Positions 9,134 through 19,609 of a stretch of 36,139 nucleotides of DNA are shown in pieces (the first letter of the stretch is position 1; each line of letters begins with the position of its first letter). This DNA comes from Flavobacteriaceae bacterium (GTDB taxonomy: Bacteria; Bacteroidota; Bacteroidia; Flavobacteriales; Flavobacteriaceae), in contig CANGCT010000020.1 in NCBI GenBank assembly GCA_947452415.1, positions 1 to 36,139 of the forward strand, in the 5' to 3' direction. The translations under genes and the position numbers were made by a program. Under the pieces are notes generated by a model that searched no databases, was not told the DNA's origin, and saw only the letters and a program-made list of their open reading frames with translations.

Positions 9134-12100
9134 TTAAAAAGTTAAATTAACACTAAAACCAAATGTTTTAGTAGATGGATATTGACCAGTTTGAGCATAT
9201 CCCATAGCATTAGGATTTGTATTATCGGCTGAAGATGTTCTTAAAGCACTCGTAGTAGACGCAGCATTATAAACATTAGAAGCTTCAGAATCAGCATATC
9301 CTCTATTATTACTATGTTTGAATAAATTATTTTTATCAACAAAGAAAATAAATGGATTTCTTGCATTTATACCAAATCTAAGAGAAGATAATTTAAGTTT
9401 CTCTACCACATTTTTAGGTAATGAATAGCTTAAAGCAATCTCACGAATTTTAAATTGGGTACCATCAATTAATTGAGATTCACCCAATTGAGATTGTGCA
9501 CCATAATAATTAACTGTAGAACCAGAAGCTCCTGCATAGGCAGCACTGTATATAGCACTTGTACCAGTGTTTGGAATATAAACTCCAGGAGTTGGAGTAG
9601 TTAATACTGAATTAGGGAAAATAAAACCTTTAGTTCTATCAAAATCTGCAGATTCAGGGAGATTACCTGACCAAGTCATGTTGTATTTGGTTCCGGAAAT
9701 AAATGAATTTCCAGTTCTATAATCTGCAACAACTGCTAAACGAAGACCTTTGTAGGTAAAATTATTAGAAAATCCTATAATATAATCAGGGTTAACTTTT
9801 CCTATTAATGAGCGTGTAGAACTTACTAATGGCATGCCGTTAGAAGAATTAATAATTACATTACCTTGATTATCTCTTTGGTAAACTGTACCTTTAATAG
9901 ATGGGAAAGATTCTCCAACAATTGCATAAGTACCTGCATTTACTCCAGAGTCATTTCTATAATCATATAATTGAATCTCTGTACTTCCATTATTCAAACT
10001 TGTAACTTTTGATTCGTAAGTTGAATAACTAATTCTACCATCCCAAGTAAAATTTTGTGTTTTAATTGCGGTAAAACCTAAATCTAGTTCAAGACCTTTG
10101 TTAGTTAAATTTCCAATGTTATCTTTAAAAGTACTATATCCTAACCAAGAATATGGAACTCCACCATTAGAAACTAAATTAGTTACATCTGATTTATAAA
10201 CGGTAGCATCTAATGACAATCTATCCTTTAAAAATCTTAAACTTAAACCTGCCTCCATTGAGTTAGTGAATTCTGGTTTAATATTAACATTAGTATATCC
10301 TCCGAAAAGACCGTAAGAAGAATTATTCTGAAATGGGTATCCATATCCAAGTGGTGATAATCTTTCAATATCGTAAGGATTAACCGCACTAGAGTTACCA
10401 ACACGAGCAAAGTTTGCGAAAACTTTCAAATAATTTACTGCTTTGTTGGATTTAAGTCCGTCAAATGCTTTTGTTGGAACAAAAGACAAACCAGCTGATG
10501 GGTAAAAATAAGAGTTATTCCCTGTAATTAGAGTAGAAGTCATATCTTCTCTTCCAGTTAAATTTAGGAATAAATAATCATTATATCCAAAATCAAAATT
10601 AGCAAAATAAGAAACTTTTCTAGTTCTAAAACTATTATTATTCAAGTCTCTTGGAAGATCTGGACTTAACACATTCTGAATATTATACCATTCTGGAATT
10701 TGTAAATTTTTACCCCCTTGAGAAATATTAGTTGAGAATTTGTCTTGAATATTGTTACCTATATTTGCTTTGAAAGAAACATTTTTAGCTAATGTATAAT
10801 CTAAATTCACCATTAAATCACTGTAGAAATTTCTATAGAACGCATTGGTTCTATAATATTCTGAAATTTGAGACATACTAAAATCACCTTCATCACTAGT
10901 TCCACTAACATTGAAACTATTTTTATGCGTTTCTTGAATTGAGGTTTGAGTTTGCAAATTTGCTAAATAAGAAACATTAATATGCTTGCTTATTTCATAA
11001 CCCAAAGACAGATTTGTATTAAAAAAGTTTGTAGTACGATCTAATCTATCATTTTGGCGCTCCCAAAAAGGATTGTTATAGAAAATTGTCCAACCAGCAG
11101 GACCAGCATTAGCAAAATTTTCTACTGGAATATTTGGTGCAGACTGCAATAAATGCTCTAAAGTATTATCAGCATCTGCTTGCTTAGATTGAGAAGATAT
11201 GTAAGTTACTCCTCCATCTAATTTCCATTTTCCAATTTTTTTTCCACCTTTAAAAGTAAACGAGTTTCTTTTAGATTGATCTCCATTCACTACAAATTCT
11301 TTTTGAAGTCTGTTTGCAGAAAACAAAGCATAACCCTCTTCACCACCAAAGTTAAGAGAAACACCATTTTGAGTTGTCGTTCCAGTTTGATAATATTTTT
11401 TCATATTATCTTTAATAAAACTAAATGGCAATTGTTGTGGAACAACTCCTGTATCTTGTATACTTCCATCTAAAGCAGGACCCCATGCACCATTTTCAAC
11501 AGAATAATGATCTCCATCCCAACCTTGTCCGTAAACAGATTGCTTTTGAGGTAAAAAAGAAATATTTTCAAAATCAACAGAAGAATTAACCGAAATATTT
11601 AATTTATTTCCACCGCTTCCTTTTTTAGTAGTAACAACAACAACACCGTTAGAGCCTTGTTCACCATATAAAGCTGAACCTTGAGCTCCTTTAATAATAT
11701 TCACACTCTCTACAATATCAGGTGATAATTGCGCTAACACAGTAGAAGTAGAAATTGCATTATCAATTACAATCAATGCTTCTGTATTACCCGAAACAGA
11801 TCTTGGCCCTCTTAAAACAATACTAGAACTTCCATTAACACCACTACTAGTATTGTTAATTTGCAATCCAGAAACCTTAGCTGTCAAACTACTAATAACG
11901 CTTGGATTATTAGCTTGTGTTAACTCTTTGTTTCCAATTACTTGTTGCGAAGAAGTTTGTGCATCTTTTTTCTTCTTAATCCCTAAAGCACCAGTTATAA
12001 CTACATCATCCAATTTAGTAGTTATTTCTTTTAAAGCTACATTGTAGCTATTAGCAGAACCAACGGTAATAGTCTTGTTGTCATATCCAGAATAGGACAC

Positions 12101-12313
12101 CAATAAAACATCTCCTGATTTCGCTTTGATGGAATATTTACCATCCATATCTGCTGAAACACCTTTTGCTGTACCTTTAATTACAACATTGGCACCAGGT
12201 AAAGGTAATTTACCATCGGTAACCGTACCTGTTACAGTTTTCTCTTGTGCAAACGAAAACTGCATTGATAACGCTAATACTAGCGTAAAAATCCATTTGA
12301 ACTTCGATCTCAT
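9134..12313 (-). CDS. SusC/RagA-family TonB-linked outer membrane protein
   Basis: CarboxypepD_reg-like N-terminus (VTGTVTDGKLPLPGANVVIKGTAKGVSADMDGKYSI), TonB plug motifs, GSALYGEQGSNGVVVVTTKKG. Confidence 0.95.
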   Translation of the reverse strand: MRSKFKWIFTLVLALSMQFSFAQEKTVTGTVTDGKLPLPGANVVIKGTAKGVSADMDGKYSIKAKSGDVLLVSYSGYDNKTITVGSANSYNVALKEITTKLDDVVITGALGIKKKKDAQTSSQQVIGNKELTQANNPSVISSLTAKVSGLQINNTSSGVNGSSSIVLRGPRSVSGNTEALIVIDNAISTSTVLAQLSPDIVESVNIIKGAQGSALYGEQGSNGVVVVTTKKGSGGNKLNISVNSSVDFENISFLPQKQSVYGQGWDGDHYSVENGAWGPALDGSIQDTGVVPQQLPFSFIKDNMKKYYQTGTTTQNGVSLNFGGEEGYALFSANRLQKEFVVNGDQSKRNSFTFKGGKKIGKWKLDGGVTYISSQSKQADADNTLEHLLQSAPNIPVENFANAGPAGWTIFYNNPFWERQNDRLDRTTNFFNTNLSLGYEISKHINVSYLANLQTQTSIQETHKNSFNVSGTSDEGDFSMSQISEYYRTNAFYRNFYSDLMVNLDYTLAKNVSFKANIGNNIQDKFSTNISQGGKNLQIPEWYNIQNVLSPDLPRDLNNNSFRTRKVSYFANFDFGYNDYLFLNLTGREDMTSTLITGNNSYFYPSAGLSFVPTKAFDGLKSNKAVNYLKVFANFARVGNSSAVNPYDIERLSPLGYGYPFQNNSSYGLFGGYTNVNIKPEFTNSMEAGLSLRFLKDRLSLDATVYKSDVTNLVSNGGVPYSWLGYSTFKDNIGNLTNKGLELDLGFTAIKTQNFTWDGRISYSTYESKVTSLNNGSTEIQLYDYRNDSGVNAGTYAIVGESFPSIKGTVYQRDNQGNVIINSSNGMPLVSSTRSLIGKVNPDYIIGFSNNFTYKGLRLAVVADYRTGNSFISGTKYNMTWSGNLPESADFDRTKGFIFPNSVLTTPTPGVYIPNTGTSAIYSAAYAGASGSTVNYYGAQSQLGESQLIDGTQFKIREIALSYSLPKNVVEKLKLSSLRFGINARNPFIFFVDKNNLFKHSNNRGYADSEASNVYNAASTTSALRTSSADNTNPNAMGYAQTGQYPSTKTFGFSVNLTF

Positions 12314-12424
12314 ATTAATTTTATTTGAGTTAGTTATTCCGCAAACTTCTTAATAATTTCTTAAATAACCAAATAATATGTATAAATATTATATTTTAAT
12401 TATGTTAAAATTTAAAAGGTTTTC

Positions 12425-12432
12425 TAAATTTG
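12425..12432 (+). promoter_or_regulatory. Candidate -7 element TAAATTTG upstream of rnhB
   Basis: Matches TAnnTTTG; about 80 bp before the rnhB ATG. Confidence 0.35.
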
Positions 12433-12512
12433 CGGCTGCAACACATCTTGTAGATACTTAATAACACAAATGGTTGCGTTAAAATTTGATTTATTTTTAA
12501 ATAATTAATTTT

Positions 12513-13094
12513 ATGTTAAATTTAAGATTTACAGAGTACGATTTAGAATGCGGAACTGATGAAGCAGGCAGAGGATGCCTTGCGGGGCCCGTTACAGCCG
12601 CTGCAGTGCTTCTACCAACTGATTTTAATTTAGAGCTCCTTAACGACTCAAAACAATTATCTGAAAAAACTAGAGGAAAGCTTAGACCTTTAATTGAAGA
12701 CCTTGCCATCTCCTTTTCGGTTACGCATCTTGGCCCAACAATTATTGATGAAATCAACATCTTAAATGCTTCCATTCAAGCCATGCAGGAGAGCATAATG
12801 AAGTTAAAACCTTCTCCATTGTATATAATTGTAGATGGTAATAGGTTTAAACCTATTAATGATATTCCGTATAGTACTATAATAAAAGGTGATTCTAAAT
12901 ATATGAGTATTGCGGCAGCTTCGGTTTTGGCTAAAACGTATCGGGATGCGTATATGGATAAAATTCATGAGGAGTTCCCAATGTATAACTGGAAACAAAA
13001 CAAGGGCTACCCTACTAAAGAACATCGGGAAGCAATTAAGAAATATGGAACAACTAAATATCATAGAATGACGTTTAGTGGTTGTAAGTTGTAG
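12513..13094 (+). CDS. rnhB: Ribonuclease HII
   Basis: [46 protein letters not shown] motifs. Confidence 0.96.
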   Translation: MLNLRFTEYDLECGTDEAGRGCLAGPVTAAAVLLPTDFNLELLNDSKQLSEKTRGKLRPLIEDLAISFSVTHLGPTIIDEINILNASIQAMQESIMKLKPSPLYIIVDGNRFKPINDIPYSTIIKGDSKYMSIAAASVLAKTYRDAYMDKIHEEFPMYNWKQNKGYPTKEHREAIKKYGTTKYHRMTFSGCKL

Positions 13095-13166
13095 GTTGTA
13101 GGTTGTAAGTTGTAGGTTGTAGGTTTTATGTTAAATACTAATAACTAATTACTAGTCACTAAACTA
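13081..13166. repeat. Composite 7-bp repeat: GTTGTA(A/G) x6 then nnnnCTA-phased heptads, between convergent rnhB and lipB
   Basis: TAA/TAG on + at 13085, 13092, 13099, 13106, 13113, 13120; CTA (minus-strand TAG) at 13138, 13145, 13152, 13159. Confidence 0.9.
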
Positions 13167-13857
13167 TAGTACAATCAAACAATTGCGAGAAATGTTTTAC
13201 TATTTTTTGTTTAACTTCTTGTTCGTTTACTTTTTCTACTCCGAGCTCCAAATTTAAGGAGGTAACTGCCTTCCCTTTTATTCCGCATGGGATGATGTTG
13301 TCAAAATAACCAAGGTCGGGATTAACGTTTAATGCAAAACCATGCATGGTAACCCAGCGGGAGGCTCTAACGCCCATGGCGCAAATTTTTCTTGCAAATG
13401 GTGTGCCAACTCCTAACCAAACTCCTGTTTCTCCTTCGCTTCGTTCTCCTATTATATTGTATTCGGCTAGAGTTAAAATAATGACTTCTTCTAGAATGCG
13501 CAAATACTTATGAATATCGGTGAAGAAATTTTCAAGATCGAGTATGGGATAGCCAACTATTTGACCTGGTCCATGGTACGTGATATCGCCTCCGCGATTT
13601 ATTTTGTAAAAAGTAGCACCTTTTGCTTCGAGTTGTTTTTCGGAAAGAAGTAAATTGGAAATAGCACCACTTTTACCTAATGTGTATACGTGGGGGTGTT
13701 CTACAAAAAGAAAATAATTGGGAGTTGGGTGTTGGGTTTCTTCTCTCCTATTTTGAATTTTAATGTCTACAATTTCTTTAAACAAAGTTTCTTGGTAATC
13801 CCAAGTGGCTTTATAATCTTTGCTGCCTATATCTTGAAGTTGTATTTGTTTATTCAT
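13159..13857 (-). CDS. lipB: Lipoyl(octanoyl) transferase
   Basis: HPHVYTLGKSG, GGDITYHGPGQIVGYPILDL, KICAMGVRASRWVTMHGFALNV, PCGI motifs. Confidence 0.95.
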   Translation of the reverse strand: MNKQIQLQDIGSKDYKATWDYQETLFKEIVDIKIQNRREETQHPTPNYFLFVEHPHVYTLGKSGAISNLLLSEKQLEAKGATFYKINRGGDITYHGPGQIVGYPILDLENFFTDIHKYLRILEEVIILTLAEYNIIGERSEGETGVWLGVGTPFARKICAMGVRASRWVTMHGFALNVNPDLGYFDNIIPCGIKGKAVTSLNLELGVEKVNEQEVKQKIVKHFSQLFDCTIV

Positions 13858-13970
13858 TTTTTCTTGAATTTAAGGCTATACAAAAAACACTTTAATTATT
13901 TTCATTATTTCTAATTTGAAAACTAGATGTTCTTAATGAATTTAAACAAAGAAGCAAAATTTATATATTT

Positions 13971-14056
13971 TTAGCCCCGAATGGAGTGGAAATCCTTTTT
14001 TATATAGCCTATGTTTTAATGGGCTATATAAAAAAGATTGTAACGTAATGCGGGAA
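13971..14056. ncRNA. Copy B of dispersed hairpin element
   Basis: TTAGCCCCGAATGGAGTGGAAATCCTTTTTTATATAGCC...GGGCTATATAAAAAAGATTGTAACGTAATGCGGG. Confidence 0.55.
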
Positions 14057-14093
14057 TGTGAATTATAGATAAAGCCCTAATGATTCGCTCCTA

Positions 14094-14708
14094 CTAAAAA
14101 AGTCCGTTTATTTCTGCGTCAATGCGGTTTATGATGTTTCCAAGATCTTCGGGGTTGTTAAGAAAATCGATATTATCAACATCGATAATTAATAATTTTC
14201 CTTTATCATAGTTGGTTACCCATGCTTCGTAACGCTCGTTCAATCGGCTTAGGTATTCTATGGAAATTGTATTTTCGTAATCGCGACCGCGTTTATGAAT
14301 TTGCCCAACTAGATTGGGAATGGAGCTTCTTAGGTAGATTAACAAATCGGGGGCTTTGACAAGGCTTTCCATTAATTCGAAAAGTGATTTGTAGTTTTCA
14401 AAATCGCGGTTGGTCATCAAACCCATTGCGTGCAAGTTGGGCGCAAAGATGTGAGCGTCCTCATAAATGGTTCGGTCTTGAATGATTTTTTTTCCGCTTT
14501 CGCGTATTTGCAACACTTGTCGGAAACGACTGTTTAAGAAATAAATTTGCAAATTGAAGGACCAACGCTCCATTTGATGGTAAAAATCATCAAGGTAAGG
14601 ATTGTCTACTACGTCTTCAAAATGTGGTTCCCATTTGAAATGTTTGGCTAAAAGTCGCGTTAAGGTTGTTTTTCCGGCACCTATATTCCCTGCTACAGCT
14701 ATATGCAT
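14094..14708 (-). CDS. Deoxynucleoside kinase
   Basis: MHIAVAGNIGAGKTTLTRLLAKHF P-loop; EDVVDNPYLDDFY; QDRTIYEDAHIFA. Confidence 0.93.
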   Translation of the reverse strand: MHIAVAGNIGAGKTTLTRLLAKHFKWEPHFEDVVDNPYLDDFYHQMERWSFNLQIYFLNSRFRQVLQIRESGKKIIQDRTIYEDAHIFAPNLHAMGLMTNRDFENYKSLFELMESLVKAPDLLIYLRSSIPNLVGQIHKRGRDYENTISIEYLSRLNERYEAWVTNYDKGKLLIIDVDNIDFLNNPEDLGNIINRIDAEINGLF

Positions 14709-15499
14709 TACGGTATTGTGATTTTATAATTTGTAATTCCTTCGTTGGTAAAAATAGATAAAATTTGGTCTTTGTAATAAAATTTTCGCAATGATTTCTC
14801 AACAATTTGAAGTTGATATTGCTTGTTGTTGTCATAATCTCTTATAAAAAAAGCGTTGTCTTTTAAAAAGAGTATTTTATTATCTGCTATTATTTGATAA
14901 TCACCAAGAGGGATGTCTTTGGCAATTACGAAAATTTTTCCGTAAAGGTTGCAAGCATTCCATTGGTTATTTTTAGATATCCATTGAAAATAATTGTAGT
15001 CGGTTTGGTAATTACTAAAACCTTCTACTATTGGATTTCCAATTTCTTGGTATTGAGTAGTTACTAAATCGTAAAGACCAAGTTGTTGTTTTAGTGAGTT
15101 GAAAATCCATAATTTATTTTGACCTGCAATTCCTACTGCGGAAACCACAATGGAATTATCTAATTTAGAAAAATCTATTCGTTGCACTTCATTAAGTTGA
15201 TTATCTAGAATTACTGCAGTATTAAAGTTTTCGTAAAAAACAATTATTTTGAGTGGATTGAGAATATCAACTTTAGTCATAGAACCTAAAGAAAGTGCTT
15301 GGTATTGTAGAATGGCTTCTTTGTTTTTTTTATATAGAACATTATTATTACAATAATAGTAATTTTTAAATCCGTCAAGACCAATAAATTGTTCAGCATG
15401 GATTGCAATAGAATCTATGCGGGTAGGAACTAGTATTTGACTTTGCCCAAAAACAAAACCTATTGTAAAAAAAAGAAATAGAAAGACTAATTTTTTCAT
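14708..15499 (-). CDS. Hypothetical secreted protein, translationally coupled to the kinase gene
   Basis: Signal peptide (MKKLVFLFLFFTIGFVFGQ); TAATG overlap with downstream gene. Confidence 0.65.
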   Translation of the reverse strand: MKKLVFLFLFFTIGFVFGQSQILVPTRIDSIAIHAEQFIGLDGFKNYYYCNNNVLYKKNKEAILQYQALSLGSMTKVDILNPLKIIVFYENFNTAVILDNQLNEVQRIDFSKLDNSIVVSAVGIAGQNKLWIFNSLKQQLGLYDLVTTQYQEIGNPIVEGFSNYQTDYNYFQWISKNNQWNACNLYGKIFVIAKDIPLGDYQIIADNKILFLKDNAFFIRDYDNNKQYQLQIVEKSLRKFYYKDQILSIFTNEGITNYKITIP

Positions 15500-15814
15500 T
15501 ATGAGGCTAAATTACAATATTCTATTGGTATTATAAGTAAGACATATAGAAATTAAGACACAAATTATACCATTATTGAACGAATTTTATTTTTATGAGA
15601 TAATTTATTAATAAATTTTATGTTCTAAAAAATACATACACTAAAAAATTTCAAATAAAATAGTAAAACTAACTTCTAAAAATTTTATTAAATTTTTTCA
15701 AGAAATATATCCTCGTCTATTTTACAATGTTAAAAAAATTAACAATCCTTTAGTAACAAAATGTAAAATCATTCGTCATATTTGTTGCTGCAAAAACTTA
15801 ACAAAACCTACATT

Positions 15815-16732
15815 ATGAAAAAATTGCTTTTATCTATTGCACTTTTACTTACTTTAATAAGTTCTTATGCCCAGAAAAACTTTCAAGGAATGGCAGTATA
15901 CGAATCTAAAACTAGCACTGCCGACTTTAAAAAACGATTTGAAGGAAATAAAGAAATGACTCCAGAAATGCAAAAAGGCATTGAGGAACGAATGAAAAAA
16001 ATGTTTGAAAAAACTTTCATTCTAAACTTTGACAAACAAACTTCCATCTACAAGGAAGAAGAAAAACTAGATGCTCCAGGTCAAAATGGTGGTGGAATGC
16101 GAATGATGTCCTCCTTTATGGGCGGTGGTGGAACTTATTACAAAAATGTAAAAGATAAAAACTACTCGGTAGATAAAGAATTTATGGGAAAAGAATTTTT
16201 GATTAAAGATTCTTTGAAAACTTACAAATGGGTAATGGAAAGCGAAACCCGATCAATTGGTGGGTATACTTGTTACAAAGCAACTACAGTAATCCCAGCT
16301 AGCAAAACCGATTTTAGAAACTTTAGACCGAAAAGAGAGGAAGATAAAAAAGTGGAAATTAAATCGGATTCTTCTAAAACAGATACAAAAGAAAAGAAAA
16401 CCAATTTCATGGATGAAATTGAATTACCAAAAGAAATCACCATTACTGCTTGGTACACTCCAGAAATTCCTGTAAATCAAGGGCCTGAAGGATATTGGGG
16501 GTTACCAGGACTTATTCTTGAAGTAAATGATGGTAAGACTATTATATTATGTTCTAAAGTAGTTTTAAATGCTAAAGATAAAGTAGAAATTAAAGCACCT
16601 ACTAATGGAAAAGTAATCTCTCAAAAAGACTACGACGAGACAATCATTAAAAAAATGGAAGAGTTTAGACAAATGAATCAAAGCCAAGGTGGCCATGGTG
16701 GTCCTGGAAGAGGAATGCGATTTGGAGGATAA
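15815..16732 (+). CDS. GLPGLI family protein
   Basis: Signal peptide; WGLPGLILEVNDGKTIILCSKV; Gly/Met-rich segments. Start moved to the ATG at 15815. Confidence 0.88.
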   Translation: MKKLLLSIALLLTLISSYAQKNFQGMAVYESKTSTADFKKRFEGNKEMTPEMQKGIEERMKKMFEKTFILNFDKQTSIYKEEEKLDAPGQNGGGMRMMSSFMGGGGTYYKNVKDKNYSVDKEFMGKEFLIKDSLKTYKWVMESETRSIGGYTCYKATTVIPASKTDFRNFRPKREEDKKVEIKSDSSKTDTKEKKTNFMDEIELPKEITITAWYTPEIPVNQGPEGYWGLPGLILEVNDGKTIILCSKVVLNAKDKVEIKAPTNGKVISQKDYDETIIKKMEEFRQMNQSQGGHGGPGRGMRFGG

Positions 16733-16745
16733 TTTTAATTGAATG

Positions 16746-16788
16746 AAAAAGGAAGAATTTCTTAAATTAAAAGAGGTTCTTCCTTTTT
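16746..16788 (+). terminator. Intrinsic terminator between the GLPGLI gene and the downstream outer-membrane receptor gene
   Basis: AAAAAGGAAGAA...TTCTTCCTTTTTT 12-bp stem followed by U tract. Confidence 0.7.
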
Positions 16789-16824
16789 TATAGTACTAAA
16801 CTAAGAATACACCAATATACTAAC

Positions 16825-19527
16825 ATGAAAATAATTACATTATTTCTTATCCTTTTTAGTACCACTATTTCTTTTGCGCAAAATATTCGTTTTGAAGGTG
16901 TTATTACTGAGGCAGGAAAAACACCATTAGAGATGGCCAACATTATGGCGGTAAATCTTGCTACCAAAGCAATGGATGCTTATGCTATTACCAACGACAA
17001 AGGAAGGTATGCCTTAAACTTGAAACCAAACACTACTTATTCAATAAAGCTAACCTACATAGGGATGCAAAATAAGGAAATTACAGTGGTTACTAAAGAC
17101 GTAAATATCGTTCAAAACATCACAATGGAAGCTGGTGGAATTGAGTTGAATGATGTAGAGATTGTAAGAGAAATGCCGGTTTCTATTAAAGGAGACACGA
17201 TAGTTTATAATGCCGATTCTTTCAAATCGGGAACGGAAAAGAAACTAGAAGATGTACTGAAGAAATTGCCGGGGGTAGAAGTAAATTCGGATGGTGAAGT
17301 GGAAGTAGAAGGTAAAAAAGTTTCTAAATTAATGGTAGAAGGCAAAGATTTTTTTGATGGCGACACCAAGTTAGGGGTGAAAAATATTCCTGCAGATGCT
17401 ATCGATAAAATTCAAGTGTTGCGAAACTACAATGAAATTGGGCAACTTAAAGGACTTGAAAACAATGAAGAAAGTGTTGCGATGAACATCAAACTTAAAT
17501 CCGGTAAAAAGAATTTTTGGTTTGGTGACATGACAGCTGGTGGTGGCTCAGGCGAAAGCAACAACATTTCTAAGTTGGATCGTTATATTTTAAATCCGAA
17601 AGCATTTTATTACAACCCAAAATACAGTTTGAATGTCATTACCAATTTTAATACTATTGGTGAATTACCTTTAACAATTCAAGATTATTTTAAAATGACT
17701 GGTGGTTTTAGAGGTATGATGAAAAAAGGCGGAAGTTCTTTTAATGTTGCTTCCAACGATTTAGGGATTTCTGGAATGCGAAACAATAGAGCCAAAGAAA
17801 TTGAAACGAAGTTTGGAGCAACTAACTTTTCTTATAACCCAACTAAAACCTGGACTTTAAGCGGATTTGGTGTTTTATCCTATTCTAAAACTCAAATTGA
17901 AACCAACTCCCAATCGACAATTTTAGCTTCTCAAACACAAATAAACTCTAAGGAAACTCCATTGCAACAAACTAATTATGGTTTATTTAAATTGAGTTCT
18001 TCTTACAAACGAAACGCTAATTTTCAATTTGATTATGATGTTTTAATGAAAAAATCCAGTCAAGTGGAAAACTCTTTAATCAATAGAGAATCAATGGTCA
18101 ATTCGATTTCTAGTTTGGATAATATTTCTACTTATAAAAAGCAAAATCCTACTTCGATAAACCAAAACTTTAGCATCTATTATACTTTAAAAGAAAAAAG
18201 CGTTTTCGATTTAGAGATACAACATTTGCACCAAGAAGAAGATCCTTTTTATAATGCCAATTTACGTCTTCAGCCCTTTACATTATATGGATACACTACA
18301 AATCAAAACCGAAATGATTTAAACCAATCGCGTTTTGTAAAGACTAACAAATTGGATTCAAAGTTAGATTATTATTATATGGTAACTCCAAAATCTAACT
18401 TCAATGTTACTTTAGGAAATACCTATTCGTACCAAAATTTTAATTCTTCTATCTTTCAAATATTAGATTCTGGAGTAAAAAATGACTTATCCGACATTAC
18501 CAATACCAACCAAGTTACCTACAATTTCAATGATGCTTTTGTTGCAATGCATTACAAAATGTTATTGGGAAAATTAACTATAAATCCTGGATTTAGTGAA
18601 CATTTGTACAGTATGAAAAACCAACAATTGGCAACCGATGTAACTAAAAGTTTTACCAAATTCTTGCCGGATTTATATATGTTGTATCAAATTAAAAAGG
18701 CAGAAACTTTAACGTATAATTTTTCCTTGAACAATGTTTTTACCGATATTTCCCAATTGGTTCAAGGCTATATATTAAATGGCTACAGTAGTTTATTTAG
18801 AGGAAATAGAGACCTAGAAAACGCAACTTCTCAAATACATTCGCTTAGATATTTTAAATACAATATGTTTAATTTTGAGAATATTTTTGCCAATGCTTCC
18901 TATACTAAAACAACGGATGCCGTGAAAACAAATGCAACTTTTATTGGTGTAAATCAAACGGCTACGCCATATAATTCAAACTTCCCTAATGAAACTGCAA
19001 CAGGTATGGGCAGTTACGGGAGATCGTTCTTAAAAAACTATAAAGCATCAGGAAGCGTGAATTTAAACTGGTCTAAATTTAGTAATATTCAAAACAATGT
19101 AGTGGCATCAACAGAGAGTTTTACTCAAATCTATTCAATAAAAACATCAACCATGTTTAAGAAAATACCTAACATTGAACTTGGTTATTCTACTACACGT
19201 AATGAATACAACCATGCTAAATATTTTACCAATACTCCTTCTATTACTTTGGATTATTATTTTTTAAATGGATTTGCATTTGTAACTGATTATCAATACT
19301 ACCACTATTTCAATAACGACAATACAATTGACAATCATTACCAATTTTTGAATGCGAGTTTAAATTACCAAAAAAAAGATAGCAAATTTGAGTATAAAAT
19401 CTCAGCTACTAATTTATTAAACACAACTTCTTTAAACGACAATAGTTTTAATCAATTTACTATTTCAAGCTCTCAATACATTGTGCAACCCCGTTATGTA
19501 ATATTCAGTTTAAAATATAATTTATAA
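16825..19527 (+). CDS. Outer-membrane beta-barrel protein with CarboxypepD_reg-like and plug-like domains (TonB-dependent receptor-like)
   Basis: Signal peptide, FEGVITEAGKTPLEMANIMAVNL..., KKLEDVLKKLPGVEVNSDGEV, beta-barrel C-terminus. Confidence 0.88.
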   Translation: MKIITLFLILFSTTISFAQNIRFEGVITEAGKTPLEMANIMAVNLATKAMDAYAITNDKGRYALNLKPNTTYSIKLTYIGMQNKEITVVTKDVNIVQNITMEAGGIELNDVEIVREMPVSIKGDTIVYNADSFKSGTEKKLEDVLKKLPGVEVNSDGEVEVEGKKVSKLMVEGKDFFDGDTKLGVKNIPADAIDKIQVLRNYNEIGQLKGLENNEESVAMNIKLKSGKKNFWFGDMTAGGGSGESNNISKLDRYILNPKAFYYNPKYSLNVITNFNTIGELPLTIQDYFKMTGGFRGMMKKGGSSFNVASNDLGISGMRNNRAKEIETKFGATNFSYNPTKTWTLSGFGVLSYSKTQIETNSQSTILASQTQINSKETPLQQTNYGLFKLSSSYKRNANFQFDYDVLMKKSSQVENSLINRESMVNSISSLDNISTYKKQNPTSINQNFSIYYTLKEKSVFDLEIQHLHQEEDPFYNANLRLQPFTLYGYTTNQNRNDLNQSRFVKTNKLDSKLDYYYMVTPKSNFNVTLGNTYSYQNFNSSIFQILDSGVKNDLSDITNTNQVTYNFNDAFVAMHYKMLLGKLTINPGFSEHLYSMKNQQLATDVTKSFTKFLPDLYMLYQIKKAETLTYNFSLNNVFTDISQLVQGYILNGYSSLFRGNRDLENATSQIHSLRYFKYNMFNFENIFANASYTKTTDAVKTNATFIGVNQTATPYNSNFPNETATGMGSYGRSFLKNYKASGSVNLNWSKFSNIQNNVVASTESFTQIYSIKTSTMFKKIPNIELGYSTTRNEYNHAKYFTNTPSITLDYYFLNGFAFVTDYQYYHYFNNDNTIDNHYQFLNASLNYQKKDSKFEYKISATNLLNTTSLNDNSFNQFTISSSQYIVQPRYVIFSLKYNL

Positions 19528-19542
19528 TTTTCTATTAATCCA

Positions 19543-19582
19543 TAAAAAAAACAGTTGCAAAATCATTTGCAACTGTTTTTTT
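19543..19582. terminator. Bidirectional intrinsic terminator
   Basis: AAAAAAAACAGTTGCAAAATCATTTGCAACTGTTTTTTTT between convergent genes. Confidence 0.9.
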
Positions 19583-19609
19583 TATTAGAAAAAATAATTT
19601 TATAATTAT

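Noticed and set aside
12497-12775. 92-aa minus-strand ORF opposite rnhB
   Set aside because: Antisense shadow of the conserved RNase HII reading frame
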